Below are positions 36,845 through 46,770 of a stretch of DNA of 64,000 nt, piece after piece. This stretch comes from Aphrophora alni. Lineage: Eukaryota; Arthropoda; Insecta; Hemiptera; Aphrophoridae. Under the pieces are notes generated by a model, which was not told where the DNA came from, searched no databases, and saw only the letters and a list, made by a program, of their open reading frames with translations. The stretch spans positions 101,947,340 through 102,011,339 of the forward strand of contig OY740772.1 in the NCBI GenBank assembly GCA_963513935.1, read 5' to 3'. Made by a program: the position numbers and the translations under genes. Position 1 is the first letter of the stretch, and every line of letters starts with the position of its first letter.

Positions 36845-37005
36845 ATTGCCGTCGAAAGGGTAATAGCGTCAGGGTCGGAAGAGAACATGAGTTCAAGATA
36901 GGAAATATGAGAGTTATCAAACAAGATACTACAAGGAAAAAGGTGTAGTTCTAGCTATGGCCACTCGGGATTTCTAGACCAGTAACCATTCTAGTAAAGA
37001 CACGA
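36845..37005 (+). repeat. Dispersed repeat family, copy C
   Basis: GGGTCGGAAGAGAACATGAG, AGATAGGAAATATGAGAG, AAGGTGTAGTTCTAGCTATGG and CTCGGGATT match the family blocks. Confidence 0.55.
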
Positions 37006-38367
37006 GAGTTCTAATTTAATATATTATAGTAGCAATATCGCTTATTCTCATGATTTAATACACTTTAAAAATCCTTGATTTTATTTCATAGATAAACTCT
37101 CAACATGTATAAGTATTGAGTACCTAAAGATTGTTTCCCTTTAAAATAAGCAACACTCTTATTAATTAAAAACGAATATATTTCATTTCGAAAAATATTT
37201 TAGACCCACAAAATAAAGTTATCAGTAATCAAACAAAGAAAAAAGCTAATGTGGTGTTACAAAATAAGCTAATCCGATTTCGGTCAAATTGTAATGAAAT
37301 GTGAATATTAATACTTCTGTAAAATATAAGTACACAAATACCACAGTTCAGTAATTGGTATAAAAAATTAATTACTTTGATTGCCTTTATTAAGAACTCA
37401 AGTTCAATTAAGATTTAAGCTAAGGATTTATAAAACATTATTATTTTTATTTCACAAACAATAATTTTATTTCACTTACGGTTCAGGAGTAACTGGTTAA
37501 AAATAAACCTGGAAAATGTAATTAAAGATTTATTTTTAATCAAATATGATTTAAGTTGAGGACGCGTTTATGGCACAAAGAAGGCACTTTTATGGTACTT
37601 ATTAAAATATACATTTTGTTTAAATAAAGCAGGTGACCATTGTGTTGAAACAAAATAAGTTATTGACAACTATCGAACTGGTATTTTTTATGACAATTAA
37701 TTCTTACATTTGGTCTTGTTAAGTGTGAATGTTTGTGCATTATTCTTAAACTATTTACTGTAAAACCATGAGCTCTTTATAAAAAGAATTTCTCGATTTA
37801 GATAAGTAGTAATTGATATCAATATTCATTACTGTTATAATTAAAAAGGTTCTTAATTTCTCTGATGATATTTCATTGATAAACTATTTCACCATTTAGG
37901 TTCGATCATTAATCATAAGACGCCCTTTAAACTAAACATACAGCAATGACCAACAGCAAAGGAATTGTAATCTATTTAGGGTATTAATTAACTGACGCTA
38001 TTGGTAATCAATTGTCTACAATGGTTCATCGATTGTTTCAATAGTGTAATCATTACTGTAATGTCTACTGTTAATACAACTAAGGAGTTTTATAGAATAA
38101 CGCAACAGAATATATTTGTACATTCTAATTCTGCACGTAATGTACCAACGCCATCTCTTTATGATGACAAATAGTGAAGTTGTTCATGTAAAATATGTAA
38201 TTTCTGTCCCTGAACTTCCACGAAAAAGTGATATTCAAATAGTTAGGTTAGGTTAGGATCTACTTGTATTACTTTGATTAAATGACATTGGCAATTCTCA
38301 TCACTTATTTAAAAACATATCCAAGACTTCAATTCTTTACTAACACTAAAACGTAGACCACGTAAAT

Positions 38368-38368
<1 letters not shown>
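37006..38368. other. AT-rich sequence with three TTAGG units
   Basis: Three perfect tandem TTAGG units, the arthropod telomere repeat, lie at 38243-38257. Three units can arise by chance or by slippage. Nothing else was recognised. Confidence 0.5.

Positions 38369-38419
<51 letters not shown>
38369..38419. repeat. Poly-T tract, about 50 bp
   Basis: Uninterrupted T run. It could be a slipped poly-A tail of a minus-strand retroposon, but no recognisable body is adjacent. Confidence 0.9.
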
Positions 38420-38579
38420 CATTCGTTTAGCAAGTCAATGTATGGTTAGCAAATCGAAATATCCTTCACTGTTGTTCTATTCTTCTCAACTGCAGTTCAC
38501 AACTAATCGTAGCTTCCAAGTTGTCGTCACAAAGCGGGGTCAATTCCGTAAATTTTTAGCCCCCACGGGGAATTAACCT

Positions 38580-38736
38580 GGAACCTCTTTTCACTACTAT
38601 CCAAAATTGTTGACCCCTTTTCTGTACTCTACCCAATTATTGAATATTTTTCAGTATTGTTCACAATATTGAACATCATTTCAGTACCATGCACAATTAT
38701 TGAACCTATCTTAAATATTATACACGATTAGTAAAC
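38580..38736 (+). repeat. 30-bp tandem repeat, about five units
   Basis: Units beginning near 38587, 38617, 38647, 38677 and 38707 keep a strict 30-bp period. The pattern is TTTTCAGTA, four to five variable bases, then CACAATTATTGAAC. Confidence 0.8.
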
Positions 38737-39164
38737 CAAATAAAACTCTTTATATAATCGTTTTTGTTTATAATAAATCTTTTCTTTTAACGCCATATTT
38801 TGAAGGAAAAGAATTAAATAATTTTAACTTTATTTATTATTTAGGTGAATATATTAGACTTTTGTCTGGTTTTGTACGTAATTATTACATTATACAAACT
38901 GAACTCGAACACTTTTATTAAAAAAATAATAAAAACTATCAATTTTACCTTATTTTCCAAAAGTAACAAGTGTAATAAATGCTTTTATATTTTATATCGT
39001 AAACAAGTGTCGTCACGTGGAATTATTTCAGACTCAACATTTTGTTTCATAAAATTGCTGAATATATTAATCTCAAAAAGGTTCCTCATGTGTTAAATGT
39101 TCTTCATACACACGCGTTTTAAAACAGCAAAGACATAATGAGGTTACATATCATTCTACGAACT
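38737..39164. other. AT-rich sequence, nothing recognised
   Basis: An 83-codon plus-strand frame (38845-39096) lacks any recognisable domain and has the composition expected by chance. Confidence 0.4.
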
Positions 39165-39715
39165 GCTGCAGGTTCTATTCATTAGCAATAAAAATAACAT
39201 TTGTTTGCCTAAAACAGTACATTGTGGGTATGTTGACTCCAGATTGTATGACAAGTTAATTAAGTATGTTAAAAACAGCTACAAGTAATTATATCGAATG
39301 CTTTTTGTAATTTATTAAATGACAACTTTATTATTTATTGTAACGGAACAAATAAAAACTGTATTTATCGAGGTGGAAAATCAGTAATCTTCTCTCCAAC
39401 AAATACTTATGGTCTGTAATTATCATTTAATGAATGATAACACAAAAATCCTCATCAAATTGACTCAATTGCTTTCAGGTTCTGTTCATTATAATTCAAA
39501 ACAACATATGTTTGCCTAAAAGAATAGAAATACACTATATAAAAGATATGAATTGTGTAACAAAATAGAAAAAATATTAAGTATATAAAATACAGCTAAG
39601 GGTACTTATTAAATATTTTGTAATGCATCTAATGATAATTTTGTTATTTTTTGCGATCTAACATGTAAAATTTTATTTATTGAGAAGGAAAATCAGTCAT
39701 GAATGAAAACGCTAA
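39165..39715 (+). repeat. Diverged tandem duplication, about 305-bp unit
   Basis: The shared blocks are CAGGTTCTRTTCATTA, TGTTTGCCTAAAA, TTTTGTAATK, and a final GGAAAATCAGT. They occur in order at 39170-39400 and 39478-39700. Confidence 0.7.
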
Positions 39716-40349
39716 CTCGATTCTCCTGCTACTCCAGTTATTATCTTAACTTTCGCTGATGCGTTTCGGATGAAATTAATTAAAAGGAAAAAAAACTAAT
39801 TTACGTACTGCTATTTCCCTCAAAGAAGTGTTTTAATAAACTCAAGTAATCAACCTTAAGGAGTCATTGACTTCAGCAGCTATATATATGTACACAAGAC
39901 TTCAAACGTGTGTAGATGTCATTTATCATTAAACACACGTATACTCAGACACATTAATAATTAAAAGTTGAACTGTGATTTCACTACAATGCAAAGAACT
40001 AATAACAAATCAGTAAAATAACTAATATAAAGCGAAACTATTCCCATATTCATACTTGTTCATACATTCAAACACACTCATACATAATTGTTACAAAAAT
40101 AAGGACCGCTTGTCATAGAACACTTATTTTTCCAAATTGTATTGAACGATTTTTATCAATTTTTCTACTGCTATGAGGAAAGAGAAAAACACCTATTTTG
40201 CTTTTAATATAATATTTGTAAATACTAAATCTCCTACCACAAGTTAGGTACAATAACACAACACAAATAAACTTGTGGCGAAAAATTATTAGCCTATGTT
40301 ATTACAGTTCCCTTTTCCCAAAAGTTTATTTATGTTGTATTATTGTACC
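39716..40349. other. AT-rich sequence, nothing recognised
   Basis: No feature was recognised up to the assembly gap. Confidence 0.45.
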
Positions 40350-40549
40350 NNNNNNNNNNNNNNNNNNNNNNNNNNNNNNNNNNNNNNNNNNNNNNNNNNN
40401 NNNNNNNNNNNNNNNNNNNNNNNNNNNNNNNNNNNNNNNNNNNNNNNNNNNNNNNNNNNNNNNNNNNNNNNNNNNNNNNNNNNNNNNNNNNNNNNNNNNN
40501 NNNNNNNNNNNNNNNNNNNNNNNNNNNNNNNNNNNNNNNNNNNNNNNNN
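40350..40549. other. Assembly gap (200 N)
   Basis: Exactly 200 N characters, which suggests a fixed-size placeholder, so true distances across it are unknown. Confidence 0.99.
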
Positions 40550-42018
40550 CTTTGAAGATATGACTAACCAAAAGGTTAAAAAAAATCAAATGTTCAGCAT
40601 TAAGAAACTTACGATTAACCCTATTCGTCTATTCTGGTAGGTTACAGATGGACCTACAACTTAGTTGCGTAGGTTCAAACCTAGTTACTAAAGTTTTTTT
40701 TTTACTGCGTGTAACTATCTCTTCTGACTTTATTAGTCTAATTGGAATACAGTAAAGAAGTTAACAAAAATAATAATAATACATTCGTACAAACTGATAA
40801 TAAAATCAACTCTTTTAAGTATAGGCCTACTTATTAGGAACGTAAAAAATAACTACAACTGGCTTTATAATTCGTTAACAGCTCTAAATACAATTAATTT
40901 GTATAAAAAATCAAAGTGCTGTTAACTTTACCACACAATTTCTGTCATGTTTATTACCCCCCATTAACAAACAAAAGGTTGGGACTAAGGGCTTGGTCGG
41001 CTACTGGTAGGTCGTAAATGCACAAGGGATGCTAGGTTTGATTTGTCAATACACTTAAGAAATAAGAAAAAACTTAAACATTAGGCGTACTACGACTATT
41101 GTTATGTATACATTTTTGACAAAATTTAATTTAATATCGTTACCAAAAACCAACTCGATTGTTACTGCACACAAACAGGCTGCGCCTATATTGTATGATT
41201 TTTTTACCAAATTATGTCGTGTTTGGTATCTTTCTTCTAATTTTTTCATTTACTGTACTTTTCAAATATTCGATGGAAATTTCCAAATTACGATCATGAA
41301 AAGAATGTTAATTTCCTATAGTGGAGATGCATAAATGAGACACAATATTGAATTAACTGAAGGCGGAAGCGAGGACTGGGGTTTAAACAGGTTCAAGTGG
41401 GTGTGTGTTACCTGAATAAATTACAATAGCTTGGACTTAGAACTCAAAAATATGTCTACAGAGAAAGTTATTTATTACACGGCGGGTTGTTTGTAAGTAA
41501 AATAATTGTAAACAAGTAGAACTTTATGGTTTAGACAACTTACAGATGGTCCTTTTCATGGGTCCAAAGTCCACTGACACTTTTCTTACTGACGGAAGTG
41601 ATTTTTACTTTTCTAAAATTATCTGCCATAGTAATATTATATAGTTTACTATAGTAAAATTCAAGTCAGCTTGAGGCGGAAACCCAGTCGACCGCACTAA
41701 TCGCCTACCCTTGGTGTCTATTGTGCGACTCGGCCGCGTTAAGTAGCCACTGGCTGGGGTCAGTGAATCATAACTAATGACTCCAGTAACGATATGCAAC
41801 TTTTCCTCCTTCCTTAAATTCCGAAAAACAAATGATAACACGTGTTACATTGCAATTTTCTGATTATTTAGATACCAAATTTCAAAGGAATCGGTCATCT
41901 GTGACAAACACAGAGTGATTAGTGAAGTTATAAATGGTTTACTGTATTAATAAAACTTCCGTATATCAGACGAAACATTTTTATTTCAGAAAATATGTAC
42001 AATTTATAAACACTAAAA
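40550..42018. other. Mostly AT-rich sequence with one GC-richer islet
   Basis: 41660-41770 is markedly GC-richer and contains GTCGACCGCACTAATCGCC. It was not recognised as a tRNA or known repeat. The overlapping short frames at 41055-41334 and 41605-41841 show no domain. Confidence 0.4.
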
Positions 42019-42019
42019 T

Positions 42020-42515
42020 AAAATAAATAAATATAATTAAATAATTAACCAAATTAAATCATTTAATTAAAATTAATATTGTTCCCCATGAAGGCAAAGG
42101 AATCAAGCTTAGTATAAACAAGTAAAATAAATTGTACGTATGCCTAAACTTAAAAACTAATAATAATACTGTACAGCATTTCCTTACAGAGGAAGAGCCA
42201 AATCATCAGCTAAATAACATAATTCTCTTGCTTTACTGTGTTATAACATTAGTCCTCAAATGTTTGGCAAGACAAAGTTACACAAATATTAAACTGTATT
42301 ATTGAAGAAAAAATAACATTATTTACTAAATTATATTAATTGTTATTAAATTAATTAAAATTACTATTAATGCCCATAAAGGTAAAGGAAATCACACTTA
42401 ATATAAACAAATAAAACACTCGTACTATGCCTATACTATAAATAAAGTACACGTACGTATAACTAACAATAATACAGTATTTCCTTAGAGAGGAATAGCC
42501 AAATCATCAGATGAA
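42020..42515 (-). repeat. 301-bp duplication of transposase gene end
   Basis: About 42020-42210 repeats 42325-42515 with moderate divergence. The duplicated part includes the end of the transposase frame. Minus-strand 42209-42186 reads ADDLALPL and a stop, against SDDLAIPL and a stop in the main copy. The shared non-coding part carries AAGGYAAAGGAA and TAAACAARTAAAA. It may be a tandem duplication of the 3' end or the residue of a second, deleted copy. Confidence 0.75.
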
Positions 42516-43253
42516 TCATCACTTACTTCAATCTGGTCACTGTGGGAGTCTTCATCTTCTGTGTCGTCGTCGTTCCCAGCATCCAACACTATGATCCTGT
42601 CGTGCAAATCATCGCTGATGGCATCCACCTCCCACATCATGTCCTCAACTTTCTTCACGTGAGTGACGCACTTACTCCAATCCTCCGAAGAAATATTGTT
42701 CAATGCATTGTGTAACAGAACTTCTACGGTATTCAGAGAATAATCAGCATTCTTCTTCGCAACTTCATTTTTCACTGTGGCCCACACCAGCTCGATGGGG
42801 TTCAGGTCACAATGGTAAGGGGGCAACCGCAGCACTGTGTGACCACACTCCTCAGCCATTTTGTCGATTTTATAAACCTTGGCCTGTAATTTCAAGTGAA
42901 TAGGGATGAGTTCTAGGAGCTCTGCCTTCACGTTCTTCGGATTGAAATTCACACCGTTGTCTGTGAGCCATTCTTGGATGTGAATCTTCTTCCAAATCAT
43001 TTTTGGGATTTTATTGACTGTCTCACTGTGGTATGACGCATTATCCATAACAATGACGCTGTCAGGTGGAAGTAAATGCAGAATTCCTGAGAACCACTCT
43101 TCAAATGCTGTGGCGTTCATCTCGTCATGATGGTTTGCGTTATCAATTTTCGCAGTTTTTTTTGCTCGAAATACCCATCGTGCGTCTTTAGTTTCTGTGG
43201 GATCGGAATGGCCCACATAGTATATATAGCTGGCCCGATCCGGCTTTGCACTG
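42485..43253 (-). CDS. Tc1/mariner (IS630)-superfamily DDE transposase-like protein, 3' exon
   Basis: An uninterrupted frame of about 256 codons. IVMDNASYHS (residues about 69-78) holds the second catalytic D and LPPYHCDLNPIELVW (about 142-156) holds the catalytic E, with 83 residues between D and E. HHDEMNATAFEEWF (about 44-57) is a familiar motif upstream. The first catalytic D should lie in an N-terminal part not in this frame. The C-terminus is acidic (DDDTEDEDSHSDQ, SDDSSDD). The D-E spacing is far above the usual 34-39 and resembles expanded-spacing groups such as DD82E. The frame has no ATG at its start. TTTGATTTGTCTCTCAG just upstream looks like a 3' splice site, so I place the exon start at 43253. 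No terminal inverted repeats were found. It may be a recent transposon copy or a domesticated gene. Confidence 0.85.
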
Positions 43254-43364
43254 AGAGACAAATCAAACTTAAATGTATATTAACCAAAAAAATATACCAA
43301 CAAATATATTTTACTATGTATTTCTTATGGGGATTTTTAGTAACAATTTAATAAAACCATGTAC

Positions 43365-43559
43365 AAATTTGTCATTATTTCACAAAAAGTTTAGGTTACT
43401 TGTTAAAATCTACTTCAATGTTGTTAAAAGTAGCGAAGAAATTAGTTTTTTCGTTGTAAAGTAATTAAATTTTATTGTATCTTGATGAAATTTTCACCAA
43501 ATGTGTACAAATATTAATTAATAGATGTGTTAAAATTTATTTAAATCTGTTTATTCGTT

Positions 43560-43626
<67 letters not shown>
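43365..43626 (-). repeat. Dispersed repeat plus (AT)n microsatellite
   Basis: The reverse complement of 43365-43560 matches 57775-58110, sharing TTTCATCAAGATACAATAAA, TTTAATTACTTTACAACGAA and AGTAACCTAAACTTTTTGTG. An (AT)n tract fills 43563-43626. Confidence 0.75.
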
Positions 43627-43629
<3 letters not shown>

Positions 43630-43675
43630 CATCCCTATATCACTATGAGAACCGTACATGGGCAATTTTATATTG

Positions 43676-43724
43676 AAAGTGGCAGCCGGGTGCTTAGGGC
43701 AGCCGTATACGGCTGCCACTTTAA
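43676..43724. repeat. Nested palindrome
   Basis: AAAGTGGCAGCCG and CGGCTGCCACTTT form perfect 13-bp arms. The perfect palindrome GGCAGCCGTATACGGCTGCC overlaps the right arm, so two alternative hairpins compete. Confidence 0.85.
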
Positions 43725-44203
43725 AACCAGTGCTTTTCTTAAAACCTGAAACAATTATGAACAAAATAAAAACATTAATTTCAACTAGAGATAGTAACAT
43801 GACTTTATCAACCGCCATTTTGTTTTATTTCTTAAAAATAATGTATGAAAATCAAATATTAAATAATGCATCGGCTGCAATAATGATAGCATAATGTAGA
43901 AAATCTATACACTAGAAGTTTACACATTAGCCACCGACTGCGCTTCAGTCAGTTTGTGTATATTAAGATATTGTATAGTTTACCCATTAAGATACCAATG
44001 TGGCAGCAGTAGATCTGGCAACAATGCAGGACTTCATATTGATAGTTAATATATTATATATATTATGAATAAACGATTCTAGTCTTCATAAAACCAAAAA
44101 AAATGCTTTTGAAAAATGATTCTATAACAGTTGATTTCTTTTAAATTCCAATGCTAACATGTAGAGTGCAAGTTGTTATACTTTAAATATTCGTAATTTC
44201 GTT
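43725..44203. other. AT-rich sequence, nothing recognised
   Basis: A 78-codon plus-strand frame at 43658-43894 overlaps the palindrome and has no domain. Confidence 0.4.
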
Positions 44204-44960
44204 ATACAGGGTGATCAACTCAAGATGACCAAACATTGGGATCTCGGAAGCTATCAGTTTCTCAAAAAACTTTAAATTCGTAAACTTCCATGAATTTATA
44301 AGTAAATTAAAATTAAGGTGTTACCATATTTTTAATCTTCACCATTTTTCCAGAATGGCCGTCATTTTATTTGTTTTAACACAAACGCCATAATAATTTT
44401 TTTTACTATTTATTCACTAATCATATTGAAATTTTTTTTTTAATTTATCAAAATCCGTTTAATCGTTCTTGAGTTATAAACATCAGTATCGGTTTTAGAA
44501 TACTCGTAATTGTTAACTCTAAGTAAATGGATTTTGTTTTAGGGATTTTTTTTTTTTTTTTTATGATCACAACTTTTTATTATTTAACCGGTAATAATTT
44601 ATTACGATCGATTAAAAACTTTCAAATAATGTTCGTATTATCATTTGTAACAATCCTATGAAGTATCAATTTGATAACGTTAAAATTGATTTCTCTTCCA
44701 AAAAAAGCTCTGACCAAAAGTATATAGACAAAATCGCTCTATATTTGACACGGGTCTTTTATTACGTCCAATATCAGTTTAAAACGTTTACAATTATTTA
44801 TTCTAATAATCATTTTTAATAGAATATTTTATTATTCTTCGAAATCTGTTGTGCCGTTCTTGAGTTATAAACACCAGAACCGGTTTTAGAAACGCGTAAT
44901 CATGAACTAAAAGAAAAATTTTTTTTAGCGCTTCTGAATGCACATAATTCACGGTCGACC
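44204..44960 (+). repeat. Unclassified repeat-like element beginning ACAGGGTGATC
   Basis: An ACAGGGTG start at 44212 is a frequent left end of insect interspersed repeats. The block CGTTCTTGAGTTATAAACA with following CRGWAYCGGTTTTAGAA occurs twice, near 44465 and 44857. It is related to the TCCGTT-containing motif of the 58-62 kb cluster. No coding sequence is present. Confidence 0.5.
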
Positions 44961-45372
44961 GGTCTGAGCTATCAGAACAGAACGAAAATCATTTGATTCA
45001 TAATGAATGTCAGAACATACCCTGACATTTTGATACAAATATGTCGAAAACTGTGTCACCTATAGACTATAAAACTATAAACTATAAAAGTTACAAACAA
45101 ATAGTTTATCATTTTTTGTTTTATCGTGTTATATGTTTGTTATACATTTTACTAGTATTTTTATAAAACTATAGAGAATATGCGGTTACTTGTAAGACAT
45201 GCTATACCTTGGAAGTTCTATGATTAGAAATATTTAAATAATATATGTTTTGAAATAATTAAAGGTATGAATTAACAAATACAGGATCAAAAAATATATA
45301 AAACAATAGTCAAACTTTATACTATTTATGCTAAAGACCGTAGGTACATTTTAAATAAATTGAAACATCATT
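44961..45372. other. AT-rich sequence, nothing recognised
   Basis: No feature was recognised before the PLE. Confidence 0.4.
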
Positions 45373-45410
45373 TTTTTTTAAATATAAACCACAATATTTT
45401 ATTGAAACTT

Positions 45411-45447
45411 GCCGACCATGGTTTCGCTAGTTACAGCATTGTCAAGG
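45411..45447 (-). ncRNA. Hammerhead-like motif in left inverted end
   Basis: The minus strand reads CTTGACAATGCTGTAACTAGC (stem II GCT/AGC; pattern written in two parts here: CTTGACAAT, then GCTGTAACTAGC), then GAAACCATGGTC. TTGACAA departs from CTGANGA at two or three places, while GAAA and GTC are intact. Confidence 0.4.
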
Positions 45448-45544
45448 TAGTTACAGCATTCCACAAAATGGCGCGGAAGGTAGGTTATGTTGGTCAAATT
45501 AGTTATAAATTAAACAAACTATTGGAAAAGAAGAAAAGTTGAAA

Positions 45545-45955
45545 ACCAGCATTTTATGTAGATAATAATTTGGGTAAATTGTTAATAATAGTAAAGATAA
45601 AATACCAAAAAATGAGTAAATGTTGGGTCTATCAATTATTTTGTAAAATTTGTAACGTTACATATGTAGGGCAAACGGGTAGAAATTTTAAAACGAGATT
45701 AAGTGAGTATGATAGAAGATTGAGGTTAGGACATGAGGACTATAGTTTTGCTAATCACGCTTAATAACACATAATGTTTCGGAATTTCATGCTAATATAA
45801 ATTTTGATACCTTACACACAGCTAATAAATCTATAAAATTAAACCTTCTGGAAAATTTAGAAATTAATAGATTCGTTAAGAATAAAAATTTGTTAGTTTT
45901 AAATTGAACAATTAATTCTCCACTCTTAAAACCATTAACCACGATAAGTCATTGT
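45545..45955 (+). pseudogene. PLE GIY-YIG endonuclease fragment
   Basis: About 45560-45760 encodes NNLGKLLIIVKIK, then MSKCWVYQLFCKICN, then VTYVGQTGRNFKTRLSEY. This is the complete GIY-YIG core (VYxLxCxxCNxxYVGQTGRxFKxRxxEH). It continues RRLRLGHEDYSFANHA, then two stops, and re-emerges as NKSIKLNLLENLEINRF and KNKNLLVLN, the E-x-EI helix of the family. It nicks target DNA in active PLEs. Here the frame is short, lacks the RT and is interrupted, so it is a relic, although the catalytic core is well preserved. Confidence 0.85.
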
Positions 45956-46057
45956 ATCTCCTCCCCTACTCTCCTTTTCTCATTTAGGTTACAAGTGAAA
46001 TACCCAGCTATTGTTGTATATGTACTGAACCTTTTTGTTCTTCATTCTTGTAAAATA

Positions 46058-46094
46058 CCTTGACAATGCTGTTACTAGCGAAAACATTGTCGGC
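46058..46094 (+). ncRNA. Hammerhead-like motif in right inverted end
   Basis: CCTTGACAAT, then GCTGTTACTAGC (GCT/AGC stem II), then GAAAACATTGTC. It sits about 105 bp 3' of the endonuclease relic on the same strand, the position expected in a PLE. Confidence 0.45.
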
Positions 46095-46122
46095 AAGAAT
46101 CAATAAAATATTGTGGTTTATA

Positions 46123-46665
46123 CTAAAAAAAATTGTTGTTTTAATTTAGTCAAACTTTATGTAAAAAAATGAGGTATTATAATAAACAAATTTAATGTTT
46201 GGACCAGAAGATTGGAGAGAGAAATTATAATTGATTTGAAGGCTAGTAAAAAAACTTAGACCTACTCTTGTAAATTTCAAAATGAAAGAATGGAATTAAA
46301 TAAATTAATCTGTTATTAATAAATAATTAAGTAGAAATATAATTATTAAATTTTATATGTAAATTTTATACGAAGAAACAGACCAGAAATAAATTGTAAA
46401 ATTATTTAAATAAATGTAAGTAAAGAATTAATAATTATTTAAGTAAAATATCAATAAATAAATATAAAGATTAAAGAACAATTTAGTATATTTATTTGAA
46501 TTAGAATGGATCAAAAAGAATTTAAATAATTAAAAAATGTGAAAATATTTTAGGGAGTACTGATTACTGTTGTACTAATAGAACAGCCTTGAGAATAAGA
46601 TTGTAGGTATGTGACAAAGGAATGTAGGAGGTGAATCAGGTGTTAATAGTGGTTAGTTAGTTTCA
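46123..46665. other. AT-rich sequence, nothing recognised
   Basis: No feature was recognised. Confidence 0.45.
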
Positions 46666-46669
46666 GACA

Positions 46670-46770
46670 AATCACAAGAAATATGAAAATTGTATCACTC
46701 TAAGAGAGAACAAAAAACAATTAAGAAACACAATATGTAGATCTCTCTAGCTATAAAAATCTAGTTTGAA
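46670..46770 (+). repeat. Dispersed repeat family, copy E
   Basis: CACAAGAAATATGAAAATTG and ATATGTAGATCTCTCTAGCT match the family blocks. This is the most diverged copy. Confidence 0.45.

Larger units (their letters stand above)
45373..46122 (+). mobile_element. Truncated Penelope-like element between inverted ends
   Basis: AAATATAAACCACAATATTT with the following bases (45376-45447) is the reverse complement of 46056-46122. Each inverted end contains a hammerhead-like motif facing outward. Between them lies only the C-terminal endonuclease part of a PLE; the RT is absent. PLEs are known to carry such pseudo-LTRs in direct or inverted arrangement, often with 5' truncation. The direct short repeat TAGTTACAGCATT occurs twice near 45430-45465, marking the junction of the left end and the interior. 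Confidence 0.8.

Noticed and set aside
39763..39775. CGTTTCGGATG as another hammerhead-like end
   Set aside because: On the minus strand no CTGANGA-like box or stem II precedes the GAAAC.
40273..40640. Frames of 70-114 codons around 40.3-40.6 kb
   Set aside because: They consist almost entirely of the 200-N gap.
41660..41770. Possible tRNA-derived SINE or tRNA on the minus strand
   Set aside because: It is GC-rich and has GGTCGACTGGG vaguely like a B box, but no cloverleaf, anticodon arm or convincing A box can be drawn.
42703..42903. 66-codon plus-strand frame
   Set aside because: It is the shadow of the DDE transposase frame.
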